Part shown: positions 1 to 5,710 of the stretch, piece after piece
Numbering within the stretch: the stretch's first letter is position 1
Layout of the letters: each line of letters starts with the position of its first letter
Assembly: GCA_947458565.1 (NCBI GenBank)
Contig: CANGZK010000079.1
Span: 1-5,710, forward strand
Length of the DNA: 5,710 bases
Reading direction: 5' to 3'
From: Acidimicrobiaceae bacterium
GTDB lineage: Bacteria; Actinomycetota; Acidimicrobiia; Acidimicrobiales; Ilumatobacteraceae
Notes under the pieces: generated by a model
The model's input: the letters and a program-made list of their open reading frames with translations, nothing else
What the model was told of the DNA's origin: nothing
Database searches by the model: none
Made by a program: the position numbers and the translations under genes

Positions 1-1
1 C

Positions 2-532
2 CTACCAGAAATTTGCACTCTTGACTGCGGCACGATGAACTTCTCGAGTGGCGGTGACTATGTGATGACGAACACGCCAAGTGTGTTGCGCAAGATGGCA
101 AAAATCGTGCAAGACCTTGGTGTGCGCCCAGAACTCGAAGTGTTTGACACCGGACACTTGGTGATGGTCAAAGATTTGATCAAAGACGGGCTGCTTGATG
201 ATCCCGTGATGATTCAGTTGTGCATGGGCATCGCCTACGGCGCACCAGATGATACAAACACTTTTATGGCACTGGTTAATCAAATTCCTGCAGGCGCAGT
301 GTTCTCTGCATTCTCCATCGGAAGGATGCAACTTCCATTTGTTGCCCAAGCAGAGCTTGCAGGTGGCAACGTGCGCGTTGGTCTTGAAGACAACTTGTAT
401 CTCAATCGCGGCGAACTCGCCAGCAACGGCAAACTTGTCGAGCGTGCGGTCAACATTTTGGAAAACATGGGCGTTTCCGTCATGGGACCTGCCGACGTGC
501 GCAAAAAGCTACAACTTACAAAGCACGCGTAA
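2..532 (+). CDS. cdhC: 3-dehydrocarnitine cleavage enzyme (BKACE / DUF849 family), 5'-truncated
   Basis: C-terminal 176 residues of a beta-keto acid cleavage enzyme; the frame is open to the left edge and the family is about 300 residues, so roughly 120 N-terminal residues lie outside. The Met codon at position 35 is internal, because the family-typical LDCGTMNF segment runs through it. Visible signatures are EVFDTGH (about residues 46-52), the IGRMQLP segment, and VRVGLEDN at nt 371-394. In the characterised enzyme Kce the last motif supplies the catalytic Arg, a zinc-binding Glu and the following Asp; all three are present. The zinc-binding His pair lies upstream of the window. The family condenses a beta-keto acid with acetyl-CoA to give acetoacetate and a new acyl-CoA. 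Next to a carnitine dehydrogenase the likely substrate is 3-dehydrocarnitine, giving betainyl-CoA, as for Pseudomonas CdhC. Cytoplasmic. The family is certain; the substrate rests on the next gene. Confidence 0.88.
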   Translation, partial: LPEICTLDCGTMNFSSGGDYVMTNTPSVLRKMAKIVQDLGVRPELEVFDTGHLVMVKDLIKDGLLDDPVMIQLCMGIAYGAPDDTNTFMALVNQIPAGAVFSAFSIGRMQLPFVAQAELAGGNVRVGLEDNLYLNRGELASNGKLVERAVNILENMGVSVMGPADVRKKLQLTKHA

Positions 533-539
533 GGAAGAG
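533..539 (+). promoter_or_regulatory. Ribosome binding site of the carnitine dehydrogenase fusion gene
   Basis: A purine-rich GGAAGAG follows the TAA stop of the cdhC-like gene directly and ends 2 nt before the ATG at 542, with the GGA core about 6 nt upstream. The 9-nt gap between genes leaves room for this site only, so the two genes are very probably co-transcribed. Confidence 0.6.
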
Positions 540-541
540 CG

Positions 542-2026
542 ATGAGCGGTCTACCTGGATTGAAAACTGTTGGTCTGCTCGGTGGTGGCGTCATTGGTGG
601 AGCATGGGCTGCGAGATTTGCACTCAACGGTGTTGACGTCAAGTTGTATGACATAGACCCACAAGCCACTCGCAAGATGGGCGAAATCATGGGCAATGCT
701 CGTCGTGCATATCGCAAACTCACACTTGCTCCCCTTCCACAAGAAGGCACCATCACATTTGTCTCTACTCCAGAAGAAGCAGTAACCGATGTTGACTTCG
801 TGCAAGAAAGCGCGCCAGAACGACTTGAGCTAAAACAAGAATTGCTCGCTCGTGCAAGCAAAGCAGCCTCACCCACAACCGTATTTGGCTCATCAACTTC
901 AGGGCTCTTGCCATCACAAATACAAAAAGACATTGTCAATCCTGAGCGCTTTGTTGTCGGTCACCCGTTTAACCCCGTGTATCTCATGCCGCTTGTCGAG
1001 ATCTGTGGTGGCGACCTCACCTCGCAAGCAACGAAAGAACGTGCACGCGAGGTGTACACACAAATCGGAATGCGACCACTCATGTTGAGCAAAGAGATCG
1101 ACGGCTTTGTTGCCGACCGACTTATGGAAGCACTCTGGCGCGAAGCGTTGTGGATGGTTAATGATGGAATCGCTACAGCAGAAGAAATTGATGATGCAAT
1201 ACGCTTTGGTCCTGGCCTGCGATGGTCATTCATGGGCACCTTCCTCGTGTATCGCATTGCGGGCGGCGAAGCAGGCATGCGACACTTCATGGCGCAGTTT
1301 GGTCCATCTCTGAAGTGGCCATGGACGAAGTTGATGGACGTTCCTGAGCTCGACGATGTACTTCTCGAAAAGATTGTTTCGCAATCAGACGATCAAGCTG
1401 GCACGGCAACCATTCGCGAACTCGAAGCCTTGCGCGATGATTGTTTGGTTTCCGTATTTCAAGGACTACGGGGCCAAAACTATGGAGCGGGCCAAGTCTT
1501 GGCCGATTACGAAAAGATGTTGTTTGGTCGTGGTCCGATACCGGTACTTGACCCACTCGCGCCATCGGTCTCACACGAGATGTTTATCCCCTCAGAGTGG
1601 ACGGACTACAACGGTCACACCAATGACTCGCGTTATTCACAACTCGTGAGCGAAGCGAGTGACACGTTTTTCCGCGCGATTGGTTTTACACCCGAATACC
1701 TTGCAACTGGTCGCACGTTCTACACCGTTGAAGGACATTCACGTTTTCTTGATCAAACTCGCGCTGGAGACAAAATCAAGGTGCTCACCCGCGTTGCTTC
1801 GTATGACGAGAAGCGCATTCACCTCTGGTCTGAAGTTGTGCGTGAAGACGGTATTGTGGCTTTTACTGGCGAGCACCTCTTCATGCATGTTGACACCGCA
1901 ACGGGAAAGACCTCGCCAATGGGAAGCGAAATGATGACGCTGCTCAAGCCAATTGCTGAAGCACACGCAAAACTTCCTGCCCCAACAGGGATCGGTCGAC
2001 ATGTCGGCGAACGCCCCGCGAAGTAG
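542..2026 (+). CDS. cdhA: L-carnitine dehydrogenase fused to a C-terminal hotdog (betainyl-CoA-type) thioesterase
   Basis: A 494-residue, two-part cytoplasmic enzyme. Residues 1 to about 315 are a 3-hydroxyacyl-CoA-dehydrogenase-type fold. It has a dinucleotide-binding loop GGGVIGG (G14, G16, G19) and an acidic end to the second strand (YDID) that favours NAD+. The active-site dyad is H141 in GHPFNP and E153 in LVEICGG, 12 residues apart as in human HADH (His158/Glu170); S120 matches HADH Ser137. The position of HADH Asn208 is Asp192 here (GFVADRL). DGFVADRLMEALWREAL resembles bacterial L-carnitine dehydrogenases, which oxidise free L-carnitine to 3-dehydrocarnitine. After a linker, residues about 340-494 form a hotdog thioesterase with DYNGH (D355-H359), FYTVE and HVD motifs. 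Dehydrogenase-thioesterase fusions are known in carnitine degraders, where the thioesterase releases glycine betaine from betainyl-CoA. The start is fixed by the ribosome binding site and the usual leader length before the Rossmann fold. The 3' end overlaps the next gene by 26 nt. Confidence 0.9.
   Translation: MSGLPGLKTVGLLGGGVIGGAWAARFALNGVDVKLYDIDPQATRKMGEIMGNARRAYRKLTLAPLPQEGTITFVSTPEEAVTDVDFVQESAPERLELKQELLARASKAASPTTVFGSSTSGLLPSQIQKDIVNPERFVVGHPFNPVYLMPLVEICGGDLTSQATKERAREVYTQIGMRPLMLSKEIDGFVADRLMEALWREALWMVNDGIATAEEIDDAIRFGPGLRWSFMGTFLVYRIAGGEAGMRHFMAQFGPSLKWPWTKLMDVPELDDVLLEKIVSQSDDQAGTATIRELEALRDDCLVSVFQGLRGQNYGAGQVLADYEKMLFGRGPIPVLDPLAPSVSHEMFIPSEWTDYNGHTNDSRYSQLVSEASDTFFRAIGFTPEYLATGRTFYTVEGHSRFLDQTRAGDKIKVLTRVASYDEKRIHLWSEVVREDGIVAFTGEHLFMHVDTATGKTSPMGSEMMTLLKPIAEAHAKLPAPTGIGRHVGERPAK
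1559..2023 (+). other. Fused hotdog thioesterase domain of the carnitine dehydrogenase gene
   Basis: Domain within the preceding CDS (residues about 340-494). It opens with SEWTDYNGHTNDSRY, where Asp355 is the likely catalytic carboxylate of the 4HBT-type DxNGH motif. It continues with GRTFYTVEGH, the strand LTRVASYDEKRIHL, EHLFMHVDTATGK, and ends with LPAPTGIGR plus a short tail. The same ordered landmarks recur in the next, separate gene, so the two are paralogous. The role of hydrolysing betainyl-CoA, the BKACE product, is inferred from known fusions of this type. Confidence 0.82.
1987..1991 (+). promoter_or_regulatory. Ribosome binding site inside the fusion gene, sets the start of the stand-alone thioesterase
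   Basis: AGGGA lies 9 nt before the ATG at 2001. It supports this start over the earlier in-frame ATG at 1953, which would force a 74-nt overlap and add 16 residues with no counterpart in the fused domain. The site lies inside the last codons of the upstream gene, which suggests translational coupling. Confidence 0.5.
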
Positions 2027-2540
2027 CAGCGTCTCGCCGCTCGCCCCTTGGCAGCCAGGCGATGTGGTGCCCGCGCCACTCGACATCTATTCGTGCCTGG
2101 TTGAACAAGAGTGGGTTGACTACAACGGCCACATGACCGAGGCCGCATATTTGTCGGCATTTGGCTGGGGTTCTGACGCGCTCTTCACCTATATCGGCGA
2201 CAACGATGCATACCGTGCAGCCGGAAACTCGTTTTATACCGTTGAAACCCACATCGTTTACGAAGATGAGGCTTTTTTGAATGAGCCGCTTCGCATAGAA
2301 ACGCGAGTACTGGATGTTGATTCAAAGCGTCTACACATTCATCACACCATGTTTAATGGCGATAGCGGCAAGAGGCTTGCGACAACAGAGCAAATGTTGG
2401 TCCATGTAGACATGAATGCAGGAAAGTCTGCGCCGATACTGCCCCACGTTGCAGCCGCCCTAGATGCGATCAACGCGAGTCATTCGACACTTCCGGCACC
2501 AGAAGACGTCGGCAGAGTAATGAAGATTAAAAAGAAATAG
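2001..2540 (+). CDS. Stand-alone hotdog acyl-CoA thioesterase (CdhB-like)
   Basis: A 179-residue protein; after about 30 N-terminal residues it is one hotdog domain. The active-site motif is EWVDYNGHMTEAAY with D40 as likely catalytic Asp, followed by SFYTVETH, TRVLDVDSKRLHIH, EQMLVHVDMNAGK and a terminal LPAPEDVGR. Hand alignment with the fused thioesterase gives about 22 identities in the first 52 hotdog residues without gaps, so the two are clear but diverged paralogs. The basic tail KIKKK is unusual but short. Small cytoplasmic thioesterases of this type sit beside carnitine dehydrogenases (CdhB, betainyl-CoA thioesterase). Because a betainyl-CoA thioesterase is already fused upstream, this copy may act on another CoA ester, for example L-carnitinyl-CoA or GBB-CoA; that is inference. 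Start chosen at 2001 for its ribosome binding site and minimal 26-nt overlap; GTG codons at 2064 and 2067 are weaker alternatives. Confidence 0.85.
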   Translation: MSANAPRSSSVSPLAPWQPGDVVPAPLDIYSCLVEQEWVDYNGHMTEAAYLSAFGWGSDALFTYIGDNDAYRAAGNSFYTVETHIVYEDEAFLNEPLRIETRVLDVDSKRLHIHHTMFNGDSGKRLATTEQMLVHVDMNAGKSAPILPHVAAALDAINASHSTLPAPEDVGRVMKIKKK

Positions 2541-2546
2541 ACCAAT

Positions 2547-2551
2547 AGGAG
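2547..2551 (+). promoter_or_regulatory. Ribosome binding site of the acyl-CoA dehydrogenase gene
   Basis: A perfect AGGAG core lies 6 nt before the ATG at 2558, in the 17-nt gap after the thioesterase TAG stop. It is the strongest Shine-Dalgarno in the window and makes the start secure. Confidence 0.75.
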
Positions 2552-2557
2552 AACTAC

Positions 2558-3718
2558 ATGCAATTTGCACTCACCGAAGAACAAGAAGCAATCGTTGCCA
2601 CAACGCGCATGTTTGTCGAGCGTGAACTCATACCCCACGAAGAGCAGGTTGAAAAGCTTGGCCAAGTGCCAAAAGAACTCGAAGAAGAGATCAAAAAGAA
2701 GTCAATAGCTGCAGGCATTTATGCGTGCAATATGCCGACCGAATACGGCGGAGGCGGTCTCGATTCGTTTGACACCACATTGGTCGACCGTGAGTTTGGT
2801 GCAACTTCGTATGCGTTGCATTACATCGTTGCTCGCCCGTCCAATATCTTGCGTGCATGCACGGAAAGCCAGATTCAGGAATACCTCATCCCCACAATCG
2901 CAGGCGACCGCGTGGACTGCTTGGCCATGAGCGAGCCAGACGCCGGGTCTGACATGCGTGGCATGAAGTGTTCGGCTGTGCGTGATGGTGACGACTGGGT
3001 AATCAATGGAACGAAACATTTCATTTCACACGCCGACATGGCCGACTATGTGATTCTGTTTGCAGCAACCGCCGAAGAACAGACATCAAAGGGACCAAAG
3101 AAGAAGATCACCGGCTTTCTTGTCGACTTCGACACACCAGGTTGCGAGCGCGTAGCCGGATACAAATGCGTATCTAACTCGGGTTACCACAACCTGATCA
3201 TCAACTTCGATAACTGCCGCGTTCCAAACAGCAAAGTGCTTGGCGAAGTGCACGGCGGCTTCGATGTTGCCAACACATGGCTTGGTGCTACACGATTGCA
3301 AGTTGCAGCTGTTTGTGTGGGTCGTGCACGTCGTGCGCTGGGACTTGCTACAGAATGGGCAGCCACGCGCGAACAATTTGGTCAGCAGATCGGCAAGTTT
3401 CAGGGCGTGTCATTCAAATTGGCCGACATGAAAACACAACTTGATGCAGCCGAGCTACTCACACTGCGTGCCGCGTGGAATGATGCGCACGGCAAGTTTG
3501 ATGATTCCGAGATCGCAATGGCAAAAGTGTTCGCGAGCGAGATGTGTCAATTTGTGACCGACGAAGCCATCCAAATTTTTGGTGGTATGGGCTTGATGGA
3601 CGAATTGCCACTCGAGCGCATGTGGCGCGATACACGCGTTGATCGCATTTGGGACGGCACGAGCGAGATTCAGCGCCACATCATTTCGCGCGGTCTCTTG
3701 CGCGAGTTTGGCGGCTGA
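2558..3718 (+). CDS. Acyl-CoA dehydrogenase, probably acting on gamma-butyrobetainyl-CoA
   Basis: A full-length (386-residue) FAD-dependent acyl-CoA dehydrogenase. It has the N-terminal helical domain (about 1-118), the middle beta domain with AMSEPDAGSD (A123-D132) and WVINGTKHFIS, and the C-terminal helical domain with REQFGQQIGKFQ, the FAD-contacting IFGGMGLMDE and the closing IWDGTSEIQRH. The enzyme should desaturate an acyl-CoA between C2 and C3 and pass electrons to electron transfer flavoprotein. The catalytic base, Glu in the YEGT motif of medium-chain enzymes, is Asp366 here. The alternative position used by isovaleryl- and long-chain enzymes (Glu before the Arg of the ER pair) is Thr245, so no Glu is available there. 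In this operon the likely reaction is gamma-butyrobetainyl-CoA to crotonobetainyl-CoA; a CaiA-like reductase role on the same pair is possible but less likely in an aerobic carnitine-oxidising cluster. Family certain, substrate inferred. Confidence 0.9.
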   Translation: MQFALTEEQEAIVATTRMFVERELIPHEEQVEKLGQVPKELEEEIKKKSIAAGIYACNMPTEYGGGGLDSFDTTLVDREFGATSYALHYIVARPSNILRACTESQIQEYLIPTIAGDRVDCLAMSEPDAGSDMRGMKCSAVRDGDDWVINGTKHFISHADMADYVILFAATAEEQTSKGPKKKITGFLVDFDTPGCERVAGYKCVSNSGYHNLIINFDNCRVPNSKVLGEVHGGFDVANTWLGATRLQVAAVCVGRARRALGLATEWAATREQFGQQIGKFQGVSFKLADMKTQLDAAELLTLRAAWNDAHGKFDDSEIAMAKVFASEMCQFVTDEAIQIFGGMGLMDELPLERMWRDTRVDRIWDGTSEIQRHIISRGLLREFGG

Positions 3719-3721
3719 TAC

Positions 3722-5710
3722 ATGCCACAAGCGAACACTGCACTTGCCCGCATGCTCAACCCCAGGAGCATTGCAGTCATCGGTGGCAACCCTGCCGCTG
3801 CTGTGGTGAGGCAATGTCAAAAGCTTGGCTTTACAGGCGAGATTTGGCCGGTACACCCAACTCGCAAAGAAATGTACGGCGTAGCATGTTTCGCTTCAGT
3901 CAACGACTTACCGGGTGTGCCAGACGCAGCATTTGTTGCAGTCAACCGCCACCTCACCCTGGACGCTGTACAACAACTGAGCAAGATGGGTGCTGGCGGC
4001 GCAGTTTGTTACGCCTCTGGCTTTTCAGAGACCGGTGACACCGACCTGCAACAACAACTGGTCCTAGCTGCGGGTGAAATGCCACTTCTTGGGCCAAACT
4101 GCTACGGCTTCATCAACACTCTCGACGGAGTTGCCCTGTGGCCCGATGAGCACGGGTGTGTTTCGGTTGACCGTGGTGTTGGCATGATCTCACAAAGCGG
4201 CAACGTTGGCATCAACCTCACGATGCAGCAACGCAATTTGCGCATGGCATACATGGTTACTGTTGGCAACCAGGCAGGCTGCGGCGTTGAAGACGTGCTC
4301 GAGACATTTATTCATGACGACCGCGTGACCGCAATAGGCATGTTTATCGAAGCAATTCGTGATGCACCTCGCTTTGCGGCACTTGCACAAGAAGCATTTG
4401 CACGCAACAAACGAATCGTTGCCCTGCAGACCGGCAAGTCTGAAGCGGGTGCCCTGATTGCTGCATCGCACACTGCATCGCTGGCTGGCAACCGTCAGGC
4501 TTATGCAGCGTTCTTCGACCGTTGTGGTGTTGCGACCGTAGAAACACCAACCGAACTTCTTGAGACACTCAAGTTGCTCGACAATGGTGGACCACTCAGT
4601 GGCTACCGTATTGCCTCATTGTCTTGCTCGGGTGGAGAAGCTTCACTTGTTGCCGATTTGTCTGAAGCAACAAACCTGGTTTTTGCACCGTTCCCTGACG
4701 AGCAACGCGCACGCATCGAGTCGACATTGACCGAACTCGTTTCGGTAGGCAATCCATTTGACTATCACACATTTATGTGGGGCGATAAAGACGCCATGAC
4801 TCGCACGTTTTCCGAAACGATGCGCGGCGACCACGACGCAACGATTTTGCTGCTCGATGCCCCACCCCGCCCTGATCAAGATGCAAGTAGTTGGGTTGTT
4901 GCGGCCGAAGCATTTGCTGCAGCAAGCAAAAACACCAAGCGTCGCGGCATCATCGTCGCCACAATTTCTGAATGTTTTTCGGAATCTATGCGCGATTCAA
5001 TTAACGCACTCGGATTGACCCCCGCACAGGGGCTACGCGAGACGCTTGTTGCACTCGATCGTTGCGCATGGCTTGGACAACATGCGCCACAAAATGCACC
5101 AGCAGTGGTTTCGGCACCCGGTAAAACCGCCATCGTTGACGAGGCGAGTGCCAAGACACGCCTGAGCACGTGGAATATTGCGGTGCCGCAAGGCGCCCGC
5201 TGCACTCGCAACACAGTTGTGGAGACTGCGGCCAAGATCGGATTCCCCATCACCCTCAAGGGCCTCGGTCTTGCCCACAAGAGCGAGTCTGGCGCAGTGG
5301 CTGTTGGCTTGCAAAATGCCGAACAAGTGGAATCTTCAATTGCCTCGATGCCCGCAAGCATCACCGAATTTTTAGTTGAACAGACCGTCACTGGAATTGT
5401 TGCAGAAGTGCTTGTAAGCATCCGACGCACCGCACCACTTGGTTGGATGATCACGCTTGGCGCGGGCGGAGTACTTACCGAGTTGTGGCGTGACACACAG
5501 TGCTTGCTGGCACCGGTGAGCAAAGATGACATCCGTTCTGCATTGCAGCAACTTCGCATTGCTCCGATCCTCAATGGGTACCGAGGCAAACCTGCGGCCG
5601 ATTTTGACGCGCTCGTCGGTGTAGTGACTGCAGTGCAAGACGCAGTCATAGGCTCTTCTGTTGTGGAAGTCGAGCTCAATCCAGTGCTTGCCACTACAAC
5701 TTCAGCGATC
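3722..5710 (+). CDS. NDP(ADP)-forming acyl-CoA synthetase, 3'-truncated; candidate gamma-butyrobetainyl-CoA synthetase
   Basis: 663 codons remain open to the right edge; the family is usually about 700 residues, so only a short tail is missing. Order: CoA-binding Rossmann domain (MLNPRSIAVIGG, then LLGPNCYG at about 122-129), succinyl-CoA-synthetase-like domains (ISQSGNVG with S157-G160; ASHTASLAG with H250, the expected phosphohistidine), and a C-terminal ATP-grasp domain from about residue 470 with LKG, AHKSESGAV (H519), GAGGVLTEL (580-587) and VELNPVL (E651, N653). These enzymes make an acyl-CoA from acid, CoA and ATP through a phosphoenzyme, releasing ADP and phosphate, unlike AMP-forming ligases such as CaiC. 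The start lies 3 nt after the dehydrogenase stop with only a weak GGCGG upstream (3710-3714), so translation is probably coupled. ATG 3752 is less likely, having no site and trimming the usual leader. GBB or another betaine acid is the context-based substrate; the sequence alone does not show it. Confidence 0.88.
   Translation, partial: MPQANTALARMLNPRSIAVIGGNPAAAVVRQCQKLGFTGEIWPVHPTRKEMYGVACFASVNDLPGVPDAAFVAVNRHLTLDAVQQLSKMGAGGAVCYASGFSETGDTDLQQQLVLAAGEMPLLGPNCYGFINTLDGVALWPDEHGCVSVDRGVGMISQSGNVGINLTMQQRNLRMAYMVTVGNQAGCGVEDVLETFIHDDRVTAIGMFIEAIRDAPRFAALAQEAFARNKRIVALQTGKSEAGALIAASHTASLAGNRQAYAAFFDRCGVATVETPTELLETLKLLDNGGPLSGYRIASLSCSGGEASLVADLSEATNLVFAPFPDEQRARIESTLTELVSVGNPFDYHTFMWGDKDAMTRTFSETMRGDHDATILLLDAPPRPDQDASSWVVAAEAFAAASKNTKRRGIIVATISECFSESMRDSINALGLTPAQGLRETLVALDRCAWLGQHAPQNAPAVVSAPGKTAIVDEASAKTRLSTWNIAVPQGARCTRNTVVETAAKIGFPITLKGLGLAHKSESGAVAVGLQNAEQVESSIASMPASITEFLVEQTVTGIVAEVLVSIRRTAPLGWMITLGAGGVLTELWRDTQCLLAPVSKDDIRSALQQLRIAPILNGYRGKPAADFDALVGVVTAVQDAVIGSSVVEVELNPVLATTTSAI

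Noticed and set aside
35..532. ATG at 35 as the true start of the first gene
   Set aside because: The frame continues upstream to the window edge with family-typical sequence (LDCGT before MNF), and a 165-residue BKACE would lack the zinc-binding half.
280..939. 219-codon open frame on the minus strand
   Set aside because: It is antisense across the junction of the BKACE and carnitine dehydrogenase genes, both strongly supported; its translation shows no domain and it is not needed to explain the region.
1953..2000. Upstream ATG at 1953 as the start of the stand-alone thioesterase
   Set aside because: It would create a 74-nt overlap, and the added residues (MLKHTQNF...) are a frame-shifted reading of the fused thioesterase's C-terminus. 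ATG 2001 has its own ribosome binding site.
1559..2540. A single gene with two thioesterase domains broken by a frameshift
   Set aside because: The fused domain ends naturally with LPAPTGIGR and a short tail, as the stand-alone copy does with LPAPEDVGR, and the second gene has its own start signal.
3321..3336. Repeated GTCGTGC with the palindrome CGTGCACG as a possible regulatory site
   Set aside because: It codes for VGRARRA in a conserved helix of the acyl-CoA dehydrogenase; the repeat follows from the Arg-Ala codons and lies mid-gene.
2558..3718. Acyl-CoA dehydrogenase as CaiA (crotonobetainyl-CoA reductase)
   Set aside because: The neighbours are an oxidative carnitine-degrading set and no CaiB-type CoA transferase is present, so the oxidising direction on GBB-CoA fits better; not formally excluded.
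4876..5694. 272-codon open frame on the minus strand
   Set aside because: It lies wholly antisense to the ATP-grasp part of the acyl-CoA synthetase, which has clear family motifs. Its translation is a Ser/Thr/Ala-rich sequence without recognisable domains.

Overview
The window is a run of five genes, all on the + strand and packed head to tail. Gaps are 9, 17 and 3 nt and one junction overlaps by 26 nt, so this looks like the interior of a single polycistronic operon. The first gene lacks its 5' end and the last lacks its 3' end. No promoter, terminator, RNA gene, repeat array or mobile element is visible, and there is no gene-free stretch longer than 20 nt.

Layout: (1) the C-terminal part of a beta-keto acid cleavage enzyme (BKACE) of the CdhC type, which acts on 3-dehydrocarnitine; (2) an L-carnitine dehydrogenase fused to a C-terminal hotdog thioesterase; (3) a second, free-standing hotdog thioesterase related to the fused one; (4) an acyl-CoA dehydrogenase whose C-terminal catalytic position carries Asp rather than the usual Glu; (5) a single-chain NDP(ADP)-forming acyl-CoA synthetase, cut by the window edge near its C-terminus.

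How they fit together: BKACE plus dehydrogenase plus thioesterase is the known aerobic route L-carnitine -> 3-dehydrocarnitine -> betainyl-CoA + acetoacetate -> glycine betaine. Adding an acyl-CoA synthetase and an acyl-CoA dehydrogenase suggests an upstream, beta-oxidation-like arm: gamma-butyrobetaine (GBB) -> GBB-CoA -> crotonobetainyl-CoA -> (hydratase, not in the window) -> L-carnitinyl-CoA -> L-carnitine. As I recall, a five-enzyme, seven-step GBB-to-glycine-betaine route of this kind has been described in Sinorhizobium meliloti. The cluster is therefore probably a variant of a known pathway rather than a wholly new system. The substrates of genes 4 and 5 are inferred from context. The most distinctive points are the extra stand-alone thioesterase beside the dehydrogenase-thioesterase fusion, and two non-standard residues at catalytic positions.

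Organism: a bacterium with moderate GC (roughly 50-55% in the lines sampled), ordinary code, ATG starts and clear Shine-Dalgarno sites. The gene set occurs in alphaproteobacteria and actinobacteria. An aquatic actinobacterium is only a guess; the window does not settle taxonomy.
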